DNA of 64,000 bases from Pempheris klunzingeri (taxonomy: Eukaryota > Chordata > Actinopteri > Acropomatiformes > Pempheridae), in NCBI RefSeq assembly GCF_042242105.1, contig NC_092025.1:15118309-15182308 (forward strand). Direction: 5' to 3'. A program made the translations under genes and the position numbers. Below the pieces are notes generated by a model. That model saw only the letters and a list, made by a program, of their open reading frames with translations. It had not been told where the DNA came from and did not search any database. Below are positions 25,901 to 37,858 of this stretch, piece by piece. How positions within the stretch are numbered: the first letter of the stretch is position 1; the number at the start of each line of letters is the position of its first letter.

Positions 25901-26192
25901 GGGGTTGCAGCCGGTGAAGAGAGGACACTGGTGTTCATGAGGTGACCAAAAACGTGATCTTGAATGACTGCTAATGTTTTTCTATAACTGCCGCATGTGT
26001 AAATAAGCAAGTTAACAGGTGATAATATGTCGATGTTGTATTTACAACTTATTTCCACTGCCCCTACTGGCCAAAAAGATCACAACAAACTGGGAGAAAC
26101 CAAGTGCTTCAGACGATGCGATCCCCTATAAAAACATGCGCTGTCTTTGTCCTAACAGATCAGATGACCTGAGCTGGATGCAGTTGTCTTGA
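15732..26192 (+). CDS. AIFM3-like Rieske / FAD-NAD(H) oxidoreductase
   Basis: Nineteen exons: 15732-15750, 16050-16143, 16514-16623, 16910-17019, 17105-17149, 18174-18255, 18710-18822, 18933-19019, 19494-19585, 20590-20720, 21406-21521, 21603-21674, 21801-21864, 22390-22466, 23085-23202, 23334-23432, 23808-23883, 23987-24091 and 26159-26192. Phases agree and give 547 aa. The N-terminus is acidic, with no evident mitochondrial presequence. A Rieske [2Fe-2S] domain follows (residues about 40-125; ligand motifs QCTHYGA and RCPWHGAC), then an FAD site (LLLGGGAASLICAEIL), an NAD site (VVLVGTSFVGMEIASYL), a second FAD motif (VFCGGDLATFPLAMAKN) and an AIFM3-type tail (RYAGYGEG, KKEAESDDLSWM). Human AIFM3 is pro-apoptotic when overexpressed and is mitochondrial; here the role is by family only. 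It could be a fish-specific paralog (aifm4 type), so I give no symbol. The third Gly of GxGxxG is Ser. Confidence 0.9.
15930..16045. repeat. (TG)n tract at the acceptor of AIFM3-like exon 2
   Basis: About 55 TG units, slightly interrupted by TA, run straight into the TTCAG acceptor of exon 2. UG-rich RNA is a known binding target of TDP-43 and CELF splicing factors, so it may affect exon use. Confidence 0.95.
22200..22330. repeat. Dispersed teleost repeat in intron 13
   Basis: The phrase tttccagtctttgtgctaag followed by ctaagccaaccaggtg and tgtagcttcatat recurs widely in fish genomes. It lies between exons 13 and 14 of the AIFM3-like gene. Its full extent is uncertain. Confidence 0.5.
24880..25100 (-). 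repeat. Dispersed repeat, family 2 (copy 2, reversed)
   Basis: Its reverse complement contains ctaagctgctaaatgctcca and ttagtgctgagcaggga in the same order as copy 1 at 7425-7875. It lies in the last intron of the AIFM3-like gene. Confidence 0.65.
25600..25890. repeat. CA-flanked teleost repeat
   Basis: The unit begins with CA repeats, continues with tgacataatgcattccccag, ccttatcctaaccataacc and gtcctcactgtgtattaag, and ends in CA repeats. I recognise this type as abundant in fish genomes. Confidence 0.6.
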
Positions 26193-28891
26193 TCTACACT
26201 TTCCTCCACCCATCCGCTCAACACATCATCTGCACAATGTCGTCAGTGTGATTCAGAAGAGACAGACTTCACTGACGGCCTCGTGTCAAAAAGCACAATC
26301 CTCAGCGAAGTTTATATTTACAGTGTTGAAGTATTGGATTTAAACTGTACGTCATATAGTCAGTGTTCATGTGAGGGAAACTCCACCATGCAAACAACAG
26401 ATACCTCAGATGGATGCAGCTTTTGGGAATTATTTTTTAATCTTAATATTTTTTTATTTTATTTTATGGCTTCGTGTCTCCAAGGGTATTTCAGTAACAG
26501 TGCAGAGACATCTCATCAAAGATGCCTCAGTATGTTCTCTGCTGTTAATATTTAAAAGGCGTTGTACGCTGCCTTTTACTTGGATGGGTCTGATGGAAAA
26601 ACACAAGTGACCTTAATGCCCACTGCAGCCACGTATGTGGTTGGGTCAGTGAGTCGGAGGGGGGATTAGGAGAACAGAGGGGGAGTGTTCAGCTCTTTGA
26701 CGCAGAGATGCTGAAATCGGCAACGGTGACAAAACACAGCAGCAGGGAACAATCAGCCTTCGACAAACAGCACACAAAGGCAGTGTGGCAAAACCTTCAC
26801 AAAAGAAATGCTGTGTTTTCCTCTCTTCCCCTCTCTGTCTCTCTGCTGGTTTATCACTGTCTTTACCTCACATCTCTCTTTCCACCTCCGCATTTACTCT
26901 CCGCTTCACCCTCAGTGCCCTTCCTGTCAATAGCACGCCTCAGCTCACTGTATCCACGGCCTTTCAGGGCGAGTACCAGTTATGAGTACCAGTGGATTAC
27001 ATTTTGCACTAATGTTATATGTAAAGGATTTAGATTTTATTTTTATTTTTTTTTTTGACATGACAAGAATTCTTTTTTTTTTTCTTTGCATGGGGAAAAA
27101 TTAACAAAATTTATATTGTGATCAGCATTTAAACTCAAAGTGCTTAATCTTAATAATGGTGGGAGATATAGATAAAACCTTATTTCACTTATCTTCAACT
27201 TATCTCTAATTTAAATCACTATATATATTGTGATGTAATACATTCTCTGGATAATCAACTGAGAAATCATTCATGGAAAAAAACTCATTTTTGACTAATA
27301 GAGCAAATTAAATATCAGACAAATCAAACATCCTCAACTCCAGATAACATGATAACATTCAGGATATCCTTCCACTCCTGAAGCTAATTATAGAATAATT
27401 TCCATCTTTCTGCTGATCTTACTGGCAGAAGACTGCACTGATATTGCTGCAACCTCACAATTTATGGACAAGCATTAAACTGTCGGGTAACAGATTAATA
27501 TTTAAACGTATCTACCAGCTTTAAATCTACGTTGCACCCAAACACATTTGAGCTAAGAAAAATATCAGTTTTGTTCTCCTGAGGATTTTAAGTGCCTCTT
27601 ATAAGATAGAGAAGAGAAGCTACAATACTGAACATCAGTCCTCTTGTTAGAAACAGCTTTGTTATCAATGCAAAGTGAACCCTGATGCCCAGGGAGAAAT
27701 AACAGGGATCTACTTGTCATTTAAACTTTTTGTCTTGTTTTCCACTTTGCTCATGCATAAAAAAAAAATCTCAGGCACAACAGCACCGTCTCTTTGCCAT
27801 TAATTCACTCATCAGCGTCGCAGCATGTGATTCACTCAGGGAATGTGTGACTTTTCTGCCACCTATCGTCCAGCTGAGGTGGTGTTTTTAAAGTTTACTT
27901 CAGCACGGACAGCAGCAACAAACCTGCAAATAATCTGTCCATTTTTGTAAATTCAGCTCTGTTTGCACTTCATTTGTAGCCTGTACATTTCAGGCATTAC
28001 AGAATAACTGATTCAGTAGTTTGCCACAAATTACCACAGCGATCTCCTTACGCGTATGGCACTGACATTAAACTTTACACTAAACTTTTTGAAGACTTAA
28101 TTGCCCTTAAATTTGCCCTTTACAGTTAACCATACAGAGCAGCAAGAAATCAATAAAAAGAGACAGGGGTGTATCCCAGGATGGACTCAGGATTTTGCAC
28201 ACAAAATCACCGGTGCAACAGATCAGAAAATATAAAACAGATACGACGTTTGGAGCTTTTTAACCAGATTTTTATTGGATTGTGTGACAGCATAGTAGCA
28301 CACTGTTACAGTCACATTTCACACACACTGTGGTGGATGACTTTCTGGGTATTTCTGTAAAAAGGAATAAAAGGAGAAAGAAAGACAGAAAACTGCTTAC
28401 ATTGTAAACAAAATGTGTTGTGTGACCCCCATACATTTAACCCTCCTCCTCCTCACTGGCCTGTGCCGTGGACATGCAGATGAGGGGGGGTTCACTGGTA
28501 TTATTCTGATTAGGTTTCAGTCCTGAAAGATCAACTGTGGGTTTTTTCTAGAAGTGCTGCATAATTGACAAGCACAAAATAAACAAATCCTCTATTAACT
28601 TTTCAGCAGGCCCATTCAGCAGGAGGGGGACCCGTCCTCGTCCGCTGACAGTTGTGCCACTCTAGATGCACATTTTGTACGTGACAGAGAAAGCATTTCT
28701 CTTTTATTGAATTGACAACATGCTCACGTCTTCATGGCGCCCAAGGATCTTCACTCTGTGTCTGACAGTGAATCTGTTTTAAACTGTGAACAAATAAAGC
28801 CTGAGGTTACAAACAGCATAAGGCTCTCATTTGCTCCTTCAGTCTGTGCTCACATGCAGTAACGACACAGTCTCCTGTTGGTCACATCCAG
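26193..28891. other. Intergenic spacer between AIFM3-like gene and LIAT1
   Basis: The two genes are convergent here, so 3'UTRs of both lie at the ends. The rest is AT-rich with poly-T and poly-A runs. No gene, RNA or clear repeat was recognised. Confidence 0.5.
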
Positions 28892-30987
28892 TCAAAGCTT
28901 TTTTTCTCTGCTCTCTATAGGAAAAATCTGTCTCAATGCATTCTGCGTTTCTTTTATCCGGTCCTCTCTGTGTTTAGCGTAACGCTGCCGTCTGTTGGCC
29001 CTGTACAGCTCCAGCCTCTTCTCCTCAGCCTGGGGGTCCTCCAGCTCTCCCTCCCACCTCAGGCTCTCTTTGGCCTGGGAGCTGAGCTCTGCCACGTACC
29101 CTTGCGCCGGAGCTCCGCTGGCACTATTTCTGTTTGTCGGCGTTAGCAGTGTCTGTGAATCTTTAGGGTGTTTTGTGCTCCTCCGCCCGCTGCCAGCGAG
29201 CCGTTGTCTGTCCTTCCTACGGGTAGCTCTGGGCTTGGGCAGCTGGCCTTGAGGCTGACCCGGACTCTGAGGGGGCAGCAGGGACAGCGGCAAGGTCTCA
29301 GGAGGCAAAGACACAGCCTGAAGTTTCTCTGTAGGGAGGCAACATAAACATGTAGGCGTGTGCACGCTGCCAAACAAAGCAGAGGGTTTAGATTGCTAAT
29401 GACTCCCTCTGGAGTTGGACGGCTTGGTGTACAGTAATGAGCTGTAATGAGCCGCTGATGGGAAGTGACACTGGGGGCCTCGTCTCTAATGACCTATTCA
29501 GCCCTGAGGGGAATCTGCTGCTACCAGCACATGATCCTCATACTTGTGTTTACATTGTGTACATTGACAGTGCCCTTCGTTTAAAATGCCAAAGCGATGA
29601 TACAGTTTAAAGTTGTTTTTCCAATTCTTGGTTCACTTAGTGCTCGGCAACTCTGCAGCATGACTAATTATAAGTGCATGCTGTGAGGGAGATTTCAGGG
29701 CAATCAGGCTTTTCATTATATGAATACTTTCTGTGTTTGTTGGCAACATTTACTCCAGCAGGAATATATATTTCATGGTCTGCCTCTGCTTTTAATAAGA
29801 AATGCAGCACAGTAATTTAATTTCCTTCACTGTAACAAAGTCTCAGGTCTTAAATCTAATTTTCAGTTGTTCATCTTTTTGTGAGGGGTTCATGTGAGGA
29901 TTTCATTTTTCCAGGGGTTTAAGGTGAAGATCATGAAACACAACGCCCCATGTTTGAGTCCAGCTGGAGACATGGGACGGGCCTGTTATATGTATTTACT
30001 TAACTGTAGTATAACACCACAGAACACATAAACATACTGCTTTTAAGAATAACAGCTTTTACATATTGGATATTCAAAACTTATTCAAGAATCCTGTTAT
30101 TCACGAGACGTGCAGCATTTTTTGCATGTATGATCTGAACCTGAATCCTAACTACTATCCTTATCAGATTTAACAATATTTTCCAGTAAAGCATAAATGA
30201 AAATACTTTAAAAAGGTGCTATGTAGGACAGCAACTAATGACTATTTTCATTATTAATATTTCTTGATCAATCAATGAATTTTGAAAATGTCAGAAAATG
30301 ATGAAAAATGCTCATCACAAGTTCAGCCTGCTTGTTTTATCCACCCAGAAACAAAAGAAAATATTTTAAAATAATATGAAACAAAGAGAGAACCCTCATA
30401 TTTAAGAGGCTTGAACCACTTTGACATTTTGATACTTTTTGGATTATTAGAGATTAATTGATTATCAAGTTATTGTAGAGCCGTGGTGGAACATAAGTGG
30501 CACATTTATTCATTTGCACTGTACTTAAGTATGATGCTAAGTCACTTTTTTACTGGAGTACATCCATTTAGTGCTGCTTTAGACTTCTGCTTCAGTGCAT
30601 TTCAGCTTTTTACTCCACTATAAGTTTTAGTGATTAAATTGTGCATAGAAAACCTGTTCTGAGTTAATAAAATATGATGCATTGCTACAGATTAGGGTGC
30701 AGTAAATAAAGTAATAAAAAGATATATTAAGTAACACTGACTATATCCATTTTACAGCATAATAAGTACTTTTACTTTTGAAACTAGAAGCACATTTGCT
30801 TTCACACTGTTTTGACTGCATGCCTTTTGTTCAAACTGTGATGTTTACATGGTGGCTATCGCTGCTCACCTGTATTTTCGGGAGGACTGGTGGAAACGGT
30901 GGCTTTCTTTCTCTTGGTCTTTTTCCTCCTCTTCTTGTCAGAGCTCCTGGGTGGCTGCAGCAGCTCACAGCCTTTGTCCTCTGGCAT
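28892..30987 (-). CDS. liat1: LIAT1 (ligand of ATE1)
   Basis: The two exons are 30870-30987 and 28892-29328, giving 184 aa with a phase 1 junction. Exon 1 starts MPEDKGCELLQPP and carries a Lys/Arg cluster (KKRRKKTKRKK, residues about 19-29). Exon 2 has a Pro/Gln-rich part and then the conserved block SLRWEGELEDPQAEEKRLEL followed by YRANRRQRY. That combination of basic N-terminal patch and SLRWEG block is what I recognise in LIAT1 (human C17orf97). Human LIAT1 binds arginyltransferase ATE1 and stimulates arginylation in vitro; the function here is inferred. The ATG at 30985-30987 is the only plausible start in exon 1. The tRNA-Trp lies upstream on the same strand. Confidence 0.8.
30485..30790 (+). 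repeat. Dispersed teleost repeat, family 1 (copy 4)
   Basis: It contains ggtggaacataagtggcaca, tgcactgtacttaagtatga and tttactccactataag. The copy lies in the LIAT1 intron close to exon 1. Confidence 0.55.
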
Positions 30988-31663
30988 GGCTTCAGTGCGG
31001 ATGAAAAGGTCTGTGCAGGCTGAGCAAGTTAACCGAGTCTGAAGACGAGTGTGCCTGAAGTTAAAACGCCTCTCACATGAATCCTCTCACTTACTGCAAC
31101 ATCAGTAAACTGGGAGATTTACGACAACGGCCTTTAAAGCGATTTTCAACTACAATGAGACATGTAAGCTAGCTAATCCTACCCATGGAGAGCTGGAAAT
31201 CTTGCTTTACTCACAAGAAGTGGGGCTGAGCAGCCAGCTGTTGTTGCCCCTCAGTCCCGAGACACCCTACTTTATTTCCTGTAGTTTGAAAAACATTTCT
31301 ACACCCCACAAAAAAGGCAGGAAAAGGTAAATACTTGACGCTACATAGCTAGCTTTGGGCCGAGCTGTTGCACTGTCAGCGTTGCCCGGTGACGCGTCTC
31401 CATGACAACAGGACGCACCTTGTCAGAGAGGAGAGACGTGGAGGAAACGAGCACCGCCATTATCCTCACAGGTCCACTCACTGCCGCTGTCTTATTGTTT
31501 CACTTCAGCTTTCAGTTTTTAAAGTAGAAAACAAACGCAGCCATGTTTGCTTGCATGTAGAAAGGAAACAGGATAATACCACCAGGTAAGGTGTTATTGG
31601 ACAGGATGCAATAACATGGATAATAGGATTGATTACACTTACAGTGTGGGCAAAGCAAAGGTT
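30988..31663. other. LIAT1 upstream region
   Basis: This stretch should contain the LIAT1 promoter and 5'UTR. No TATA box or coding sequence is evident. Confidence 0.4.
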
Positions 31664-31735
31664 TGACCCCGACGTGATTTGAACACGCAACCTTCTGATC
31701 TGGAGTCAGACGCGCTACCGTTGCGCCACGAGGTC
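31664..31735 (-). tRNA. tRNA-Trp (CCA)
   Basis: On the minus strand the 72-base sequence starts GACCTCGTGGCGCAACGGTA and ends TTCAAATCACGTCGGGGTCA. GACCTCG at the 5' end pairs with the CGGGGTC at the 3' end through one G-U pair, the anticodon loop is CTCCAGA (anticodon CCA) and the T loop is TTCAAAT. It agrees with vertebrate nuclear tRNA-Trp. Box A (TGGCGCAACGG) and box B (GTTCAAATC) are intact. A run of four T, the usual Pol III stop, is missing just downstream. Confidence 0.96.
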
Positions 31736-31784
31736 CGTGAACGCACCAGGCACCTAAAAATATCTCGACCTGAAAGGCTGGAAA

Positions 31785-32235
31785 TAGGTAATATCTCAAA
31801 AGTGGACAGGTGTAATGTCATAAACAAGATTGTATACAGATTTGAGTACTTTATATTGAATATATGTAGAATGATAAATAGCACAATTGCTGAAAAAAAA
31901 TATGCATGACAAAAATATACATAAACTAAAACGAAAAATGAAGTTTTTCATCAGTACTTCCAAATGATCACCATGAATGCCTGAATTAAAGTATTTTTAC
32001 TGGTCATAAATAAGATAGATATTCTTATTAATCACTGGCTCAGACCACTTCACCATCATCTATTTATTAGTTTTGGATGTGTAATAATTATATTGCATCT
32101 CTGCATCTATATTTCTACTACATGTTACCCATTATGCCTTCATGTTAGTTTGAAGTTCACCCCTCTGCTTATACTTTGTGTCTCCCAACAATGTGATGCT
32201 TGTTTTCCCATACTCTTTGGCTGTCCTGTTAGTGA
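31785..32235 (+). repeat. Dispersed repeat, family 3 (copy 1)
   Basis: It shares the ordered phrases tctcaaaagtggacag, tatctctgcatct-like sequence, cacccctctgcttat and ttcccatactctt with 35145-35400. The copies are in the same orientation and moderately diverged. Confidence 0.7.
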
Positions 32236-32974
32236 GCTTGATCTATGTTGAGGACTGCGGCTGCAGTGGGCCTGTGAAGCTCTTTGACTCTTTACGTAAG
32301 TGTGTGTATGTGATACTGGACTGTAGAGAAAAACTTTACGGTCATCTGTGATTGAGGCTAAATGATAACTGAGCTTTAGTTCACCTAAAAGCACAAACGC
32401 CCTCTCACAGAAAATGAATTTGCCCACTCCAAACAGAAAACTTCCCTTGCATGCGTCCCATCATGACTGTGAAATGAAATCTCAACACGAGTACACACAC
32501 ATGATCATCAGATGAAACTAGAGAAGTGTGAGACCTCCAGGTCCAAACTATTTTAAGTCCTGGATAAATGTGGGCAGTGGTCCTTCAGTCATTGATGAGT
32601 TCTTTGAGTGAGCTGAACAGAAGCAGTTGGCCTTAATAACATGTAGAGATAAATAATAGAGAGCAAAGAAGAAGAAATGATTGTAATATACATATTAATC
32701 TATTTATGTAATACTTCATGATCATGTATTCTCATAAAATATTTGTTTGATCTGAATCGTTGGTGCCCCGTAAAGGTTTAAAGTGAGAATATGTAACTTA
32801 CAAAATAAGAAATAAGACCTTCCTGTACAAAAAAAGGTGTACACTCATAAGCAACAAAATGCACCTTAGCTCAATTCAACACACCCAGAGGTTTTACTGA
32901 TAAAACCTTATTGGTCTGGTATGACAACCACAGGGCAGCACAAACAACACGGACATATCATAACCTTATCACAT

Positions 32975-33365
32975 TTGCCTATTTACACATCCAGCAGACA
33001 AATGGAGCAACATTCGTTTGGAGCCCTGTTCACTTGACGAATCTAAGTCGAACATTCACCCTCCTTTTAGCTCTGTTTTTGGCCTCCACCACCTTCTGAG
33101 CGAAAGATCCGCACTATGTTCACCAGCTAGTCGCTGACAATATCTGATGCCAGCTGAGGTTTGTGCAGGGCAGGTAGCGTAGAGGGAATTTTTAGGGCTT
33201 TTCCAGTGAAATTAGCTGGATGCTAAAACAGTTACAGACCCAGTAAACTAAAACAATGAGCTCAAACACGCTGTAATGCACAGCAGAGCTGAGGACAACG
33301 GTAAAGTCAGGTGATCTCATGTGATCCATTGATAACATAAAGGTAATGATTACAGCAGCTTTAAA
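32975..33365 (+). repeat. Dispersed repeat, family 2 (copy 3)
   Basis: It starts at atttacacatccagcagaca and continues through ttttagctctgtttttgg and ggcaggtag, in the same order as copy 1. It is the most complete match to copy 1. Confidence 0.7.
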
Positions 33366-35144
33366 GTCTATTTCAAGGCAAATACACCATCATTGATTTA
33401 TCTTGTGCTGCTGACGGACTGTTTTGTCTGAGGAAACTGACATGCTTTTATTAATATTGGCTGAAAAATAATATTGCTGCACTGATTTGTTTAATTGAAA
33501 AATAGCTGTATACTATTGTGTTTTTACTGGTGTTTGAGGAACTTCAAACTATTTATAAAACCATGTCCTTTTAAATCGCTGCACAGGGACACGGCACGCA
33601 GCCTGGTATTTCCCAGGGAGTTTCCATCCTATTCCTGTTCTGCAGAATCCAGTCCTCAGTACACACATCACATGCCTGCACACACAGAAACAAACACACA
33701 CACGCTGAATTTATCACATTAATAAGTGTATCCCTTTGAAGCACACACCTTTGTTAAGTATTACACACACTGTAACCTTTCAAATAATTGGTTGGTGACT
33801 AAATTTGGCGCTTGGATGCTATGTTCTGTCTGCTATTAAACCATACACCCACCAGCGCTAAGAATAGGCTCGCTCCCTCAGCTCAAACAAGTCTGTCCTG
33901 CTTCTGCAATTCCCCCACATATCTGAGCTCTTCCAGTAAGAACTACAGGAAGAGGGAAGATAAATCATGATGCTGAGTCACAGAAGACACGTAACATTTA
34001 TCCACGCAGGAGTGACAGAGTTCACAGTGAGGTGCAGGCATGATACAGGTGTATTTTCCAAAGGCCCCCTTCTTTAAAGTGACAGAATAAGCTGGCAGGA
34101 TACCACAAACACAAATTTCACATGCTGATAGAAGCAAAATGGATCATTTATGGTCAACGTAAAGCACATTTGGCTCCGACAGCCGACATTTTTCTTCTGA
34201 GTTTTCACTCAACCTTTGATCCTCAGTTCACCGTTAACTCTACTAGGGCATGTGATTGTTTTTTATGTGTTGTGGACCATGGCCCCCTTGCTCACGTCTT
34301 GTTCTGATGAGCTTGCGAGTCACAGGCGGTGGTGGGGGAAGATGTGACTCGCACGCTTTCTCCATCTGGTGCGGACATCATCACACAAACAGATCGGGAG
34401 TTGCAGTAAAGTGCACTGGAGTCTGCTTGCAAGACTGTTTGCAACAAGAGCTCTTCTGCTAATGCACAAAAGTAGAATTTGTTTGGAAATTTCAGCCAAA
34501 TCATAGTGAATGTATGTATTACTGTTTGTACAGTATATAACAGTACAGACAGTTTTCAGAGAGCTATAAGATTCAAAGGATTTTCCTGTATGTACAAGGA
34601 CAAACAGAAGAATCTAAATACCGTTTCTCTCTCACCTTAACAACATATAAATAAAAAATTAAAACAAAGAAAGAAGATATAAAGAAAAATATAAAGAATA
34701 AATAGAATCAACATATATACATCAGTGGCGGTTGTGCAGTGTCGTGACAGCTTATTAGATAAGTCTGTGCAAAAACAGCTGAGGCAGAGTCCTTGTGTGT
34801 AATGGGTGTGCTACAGTCCAGGGGCAGGGGGGCAGGGGGGCAGAGGGGGGAGGTAGTGGACAGGAAAACTCGCTTCTGGTGTGCAGATGGACAAAAGATT
34901 AGAGTACAGCTTATTCTTTGGGGTTTATTGGTACCTGGAGTAAGTAAATGTTATATAATAATGTTCCTGTAGACATTTAAACCCCAACCAATGAACTACC
35001 AGCTATGTGACAGACATATATAATTCATTGGCCAATATTGCGGTTTATACAGAGAAGCAAAGACATGTGATTTAATATTTAGGTGATGAGCTTCTGCTTG
35101 AACTATAATCCACAATAACCACATGTGCCCACTTTTATGTCTTT

Positions 35145-35400
35145 ATGAATCTCAAAAGTGGACAGATGTAATTAGATTTCATCATAATATGCATACAGTC
35201 CATATATTATTATTTCATTATCCATTTATCAGTTTTCGATGTATTATAATTACATAGTATCTCTGCATCTTCATTTCTACTAATGTCACCCATTATGTCT
35301 TCATGTTTTGTGGTTTGGAGTTCGCCCCTCTGCTTATCTTTTGTCCTTCCCAACAGTGTGATGCTTGCTTTCCCATACTCTTGTGTCTTTTTTCCAGGTT
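35145..35400 (+). repeat. Dispersed repeat, family 3 (copy 2)
   Basis: This is the partner of 31785-32235, with cacccattatgtcttcatg and gcccctctgcttatc in the same order. Confidence 0.7.
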
Positions 35401-36266
35401 GATGTAGGGACGGCCCTGTGCTCGTCCACCTCTATCATCACACCACCCTGGCGTCAGAGTGGGTCAGGGACTCCTCTGCCACCAATCTGATCACAAAGTT
35501 CTTATTCACCTCTTTCTGTCTGCCAGTGAATGCGGCTCTCCTGTGATCTCTGTCCTCAAACACCAGGACAGTGTGATTAATGGCCTCGCCAAGTGCTGGA
35601 AAACTCCACGCTGTAGCGGTGAACGGGTACAGCGGATAGCCTCAAAGGTGAGACAAACATCTCAGCATTTTAACCGAAGGACAGAAGTCTACCGGCTGTG
35701 GCTGCCATGTTTACAACAGCCTGTTTTACAACAGCTGCATGGAAATCATTCGCTCATACCAAACACTGTGAGAGATATCATTTATTATCTTTCTTGTTAT
35801 TATCTTATATTCCGTGCTGAGCCCAAATGATGTCGCCTCTTGGTGTTATAATGCTGATCACTGATTCATGATGACTTCCACCTACACAAACGCCTAAAAA
35901 GGACATTGTGACTGAATCAGTGGGCAGCGAAGGTTACAGGTTGAAGGAACTTTGGATTGATTAACATTTCCACAGAAACAGCATCATATCCGGTAGGTAG
36001 GAGGTCACTAAAGTCCTGTGGGAGGTGTGTTAATTCAAAAGGAATGAATTAATTTACCACGGTCAAAACCAGGCTGGTGGTTTTCACCTAATCATATTCA
36101 AAAAAAAAAAAAAGTTGTTATAAAACAGGCAGAGGATGAGACAGCGGATTTGGTCTCGTGCGGATTTGCTGTGTGTGCTCTCTGTGATCAGGTGACAGTG
36201 AGGAAGCAGCTTCTCAAACTGCAGCAACCTTAAAGCTGCAGAGTGACGAACCCCAGTTCACAGGAG

Positions 36267-36292
36267 GGAGAGAGAGAGAGAGAGAGAGAGAG
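36267..36292. repeat. (AG)n microsatellite
   Basis: A short uninterrupted AG run of about 13 units. Confidence 0.9.
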
Positions 36293-37637
36293 GCAGAGAA
36301 AAGGAGGCCTTAGAGCTGCGTGAGTGTCCATGTGCATCAGCGCTGAAAGAGTAACATGCTCACCCTGACCTGCTGATGTCTCCGGAGGCCATTTGCAGAC
36401 TCAGATTGTGTCTCAACAAAGTGCAGCTTTTGTGCAGTGAAATGCAGGTTCAATCTGAAACCTTTCAAATGTTTACGGTTCATTATTTTCATTCTCCCTC
36501 AGACTCTCATCAGTCAGAAGTGAAGCTGCATTTAAGCTGCACGTGTAATGTACGACATGGATGTACATTTCAATCATCTTGTTTTACTTTTGTGATTAAA
36601 AAAACACTGAAATGTGAATCTGTGACATGCTAAAATATTGCATGGCAGTAGCGCATGTAATGAGAGATGATAGCTAAACCAGGCCAACTAGTTACACAGC
36701 ATTATCTAGTGTAGTGTTTGTAAAGTGTACCAAAAGGGGCAAGAGTGTGTTTTATTTGGAAATTAGCTTTTCATTTGTATGAGAAAGAATGTGTTATTTA
36801 TTCCCAAAAAAGTTGTATAGTCTCACTTTAATGCCGTTTGGTGCTTAGTGTCAAACCCAGTGAACCTGAGTCTTCAGGTGGCCCCTGGGGTCCAGGGCTC
36901 TAGCTTTGTTTCTGAGGAGATGTTTGAAGCCTGGATGTGTAATGACTGCTCACAGCCATGGTTTGACAGTTGCAGAAGTCAGAAAATCCATATTTGGTTA
37001 AAGAAGAGGAAGCCTGTAAGGAGCTGTGGAGGGACAATAAAGTGACTGCAGCAGTCTGAGGCAGTCAGACGCATAAACTATAACTATCTGCAAGCATTCA
37101 TGTCTGCTTGTTGGCTTGTTGGAGGCGGCATGTCGTGAGGGTGTGTGTAAAGTAAAGCTGTTCACTGGCTTTTAACTTCAGAGGTCAAACCAGTGGCCTT
37201 GTCATTGAACTTTTGGATGTTAAATGCAGAAAAGATATGGGTGTCCTGCAGCTGTACATTCATATTAATTCTATCAATACTGTGTGTGGTCTCTGTGTCT
37301 TTCACTTCTCAAGATTTATATATATAAAGATAGATTTATAATAAAACCTGTAGACAGATCAATGTTTGTATGTATTTCTTTTTATGTTTGTGATGCCAAA
37401 ACCTCACTTTCCTATGGTCATTCTTCATACAATGATAATAATAATAATAATAATAATGAACCAGGATTAAAACATTTCAGGACTACTATGAGTCAGAAAT
37501 AAAATCAGATAATTAAAACAATAGAAATAACGAAAGTGAATACAAACACATGCAACCGATGTAAGATTAAAACAATAATAATAAGACAGATGATACGCGC
37601 TGTAAATAAAATAAAACTGCATTAATGAGGAGCTCTT

Positions 37638-37689
37638 TACGTCAGATCCGTGCAGAGTCTGACGTCCTCTTCTCGTGGCTGCTACGTCA
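37638..37689 (+). promoter_or_regulatory. Cluster of three CRE-like sites
   Basis: TACGTCA at 37638-37644, TGACGTC at 37660-37666 and TACGTCA at 37683-37689 are near matches to the CREB/ATF site TGACGTCA. They lie in the presumed promoter of the miR-22 host transcript, upstream of the TG/GA microsatellites. The match is direct; the regulatory role is inferred. Confidence 0.55.
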
Positions 37690-37735
37690 TTACGCTGCCA
37701 GCTGATCGGAGTGGGAAGCCGGGTGTGTGTCTGAC

Positions 37736-37737
<2 letters not shown>

Positions 37738-37794
<57 letters not shown>

Positions 37795-37858
37795 GGACAG
37801 AGAGAGAGAGAGAGATAGAGAGAGGGAGGGGAGAGAGAGAGAGAGAGAGAGAGAGGGA
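37738..37858. repeat. (TG)n followed by (GA)n tract
   Basis: A TG run of about 26 units (to 37789) is followed by a GA-rich run (37801-37857). It lies between the CRE-like sites and the GC-rich presumed first exon of the miR-22 host. Confidence 0.95.

Larger units (their letters stand above)
24092..26158. other. Last intron of AIFM3-like gene, repeat-rich
   Basis: This intron of about 2 kb separates exon 18 from a final 34-base coding exon. It holds a reversed family 2 repeat (about 24880-25100) and a CA-flanked repeat (about 25600-25890). No other exon is seen. Confidence 0.6.
33366..37620. other. Intergenic spacer upstream of miR-22 host transcript
   Basis: No coding exon or RNA gene is recognised. 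It contains a family 3 repeat (35145-35400), a Gly-run-like G-rich stretch at about 34825-34850, and an (AG)n tract at 36267-36292. ORFs here are short and show no family features. Confidence 0.45.

Noticed and set aside
28995-29252. Plus-strand ORF opposite LIAT1
   Set aside because: It is a shadow of the LIAT1 coding exon on the other strand.
31512-31909. ORFs across the tRNA-Trp
   Set aside because: They overlap the tRNA on both strands and have no domain features.
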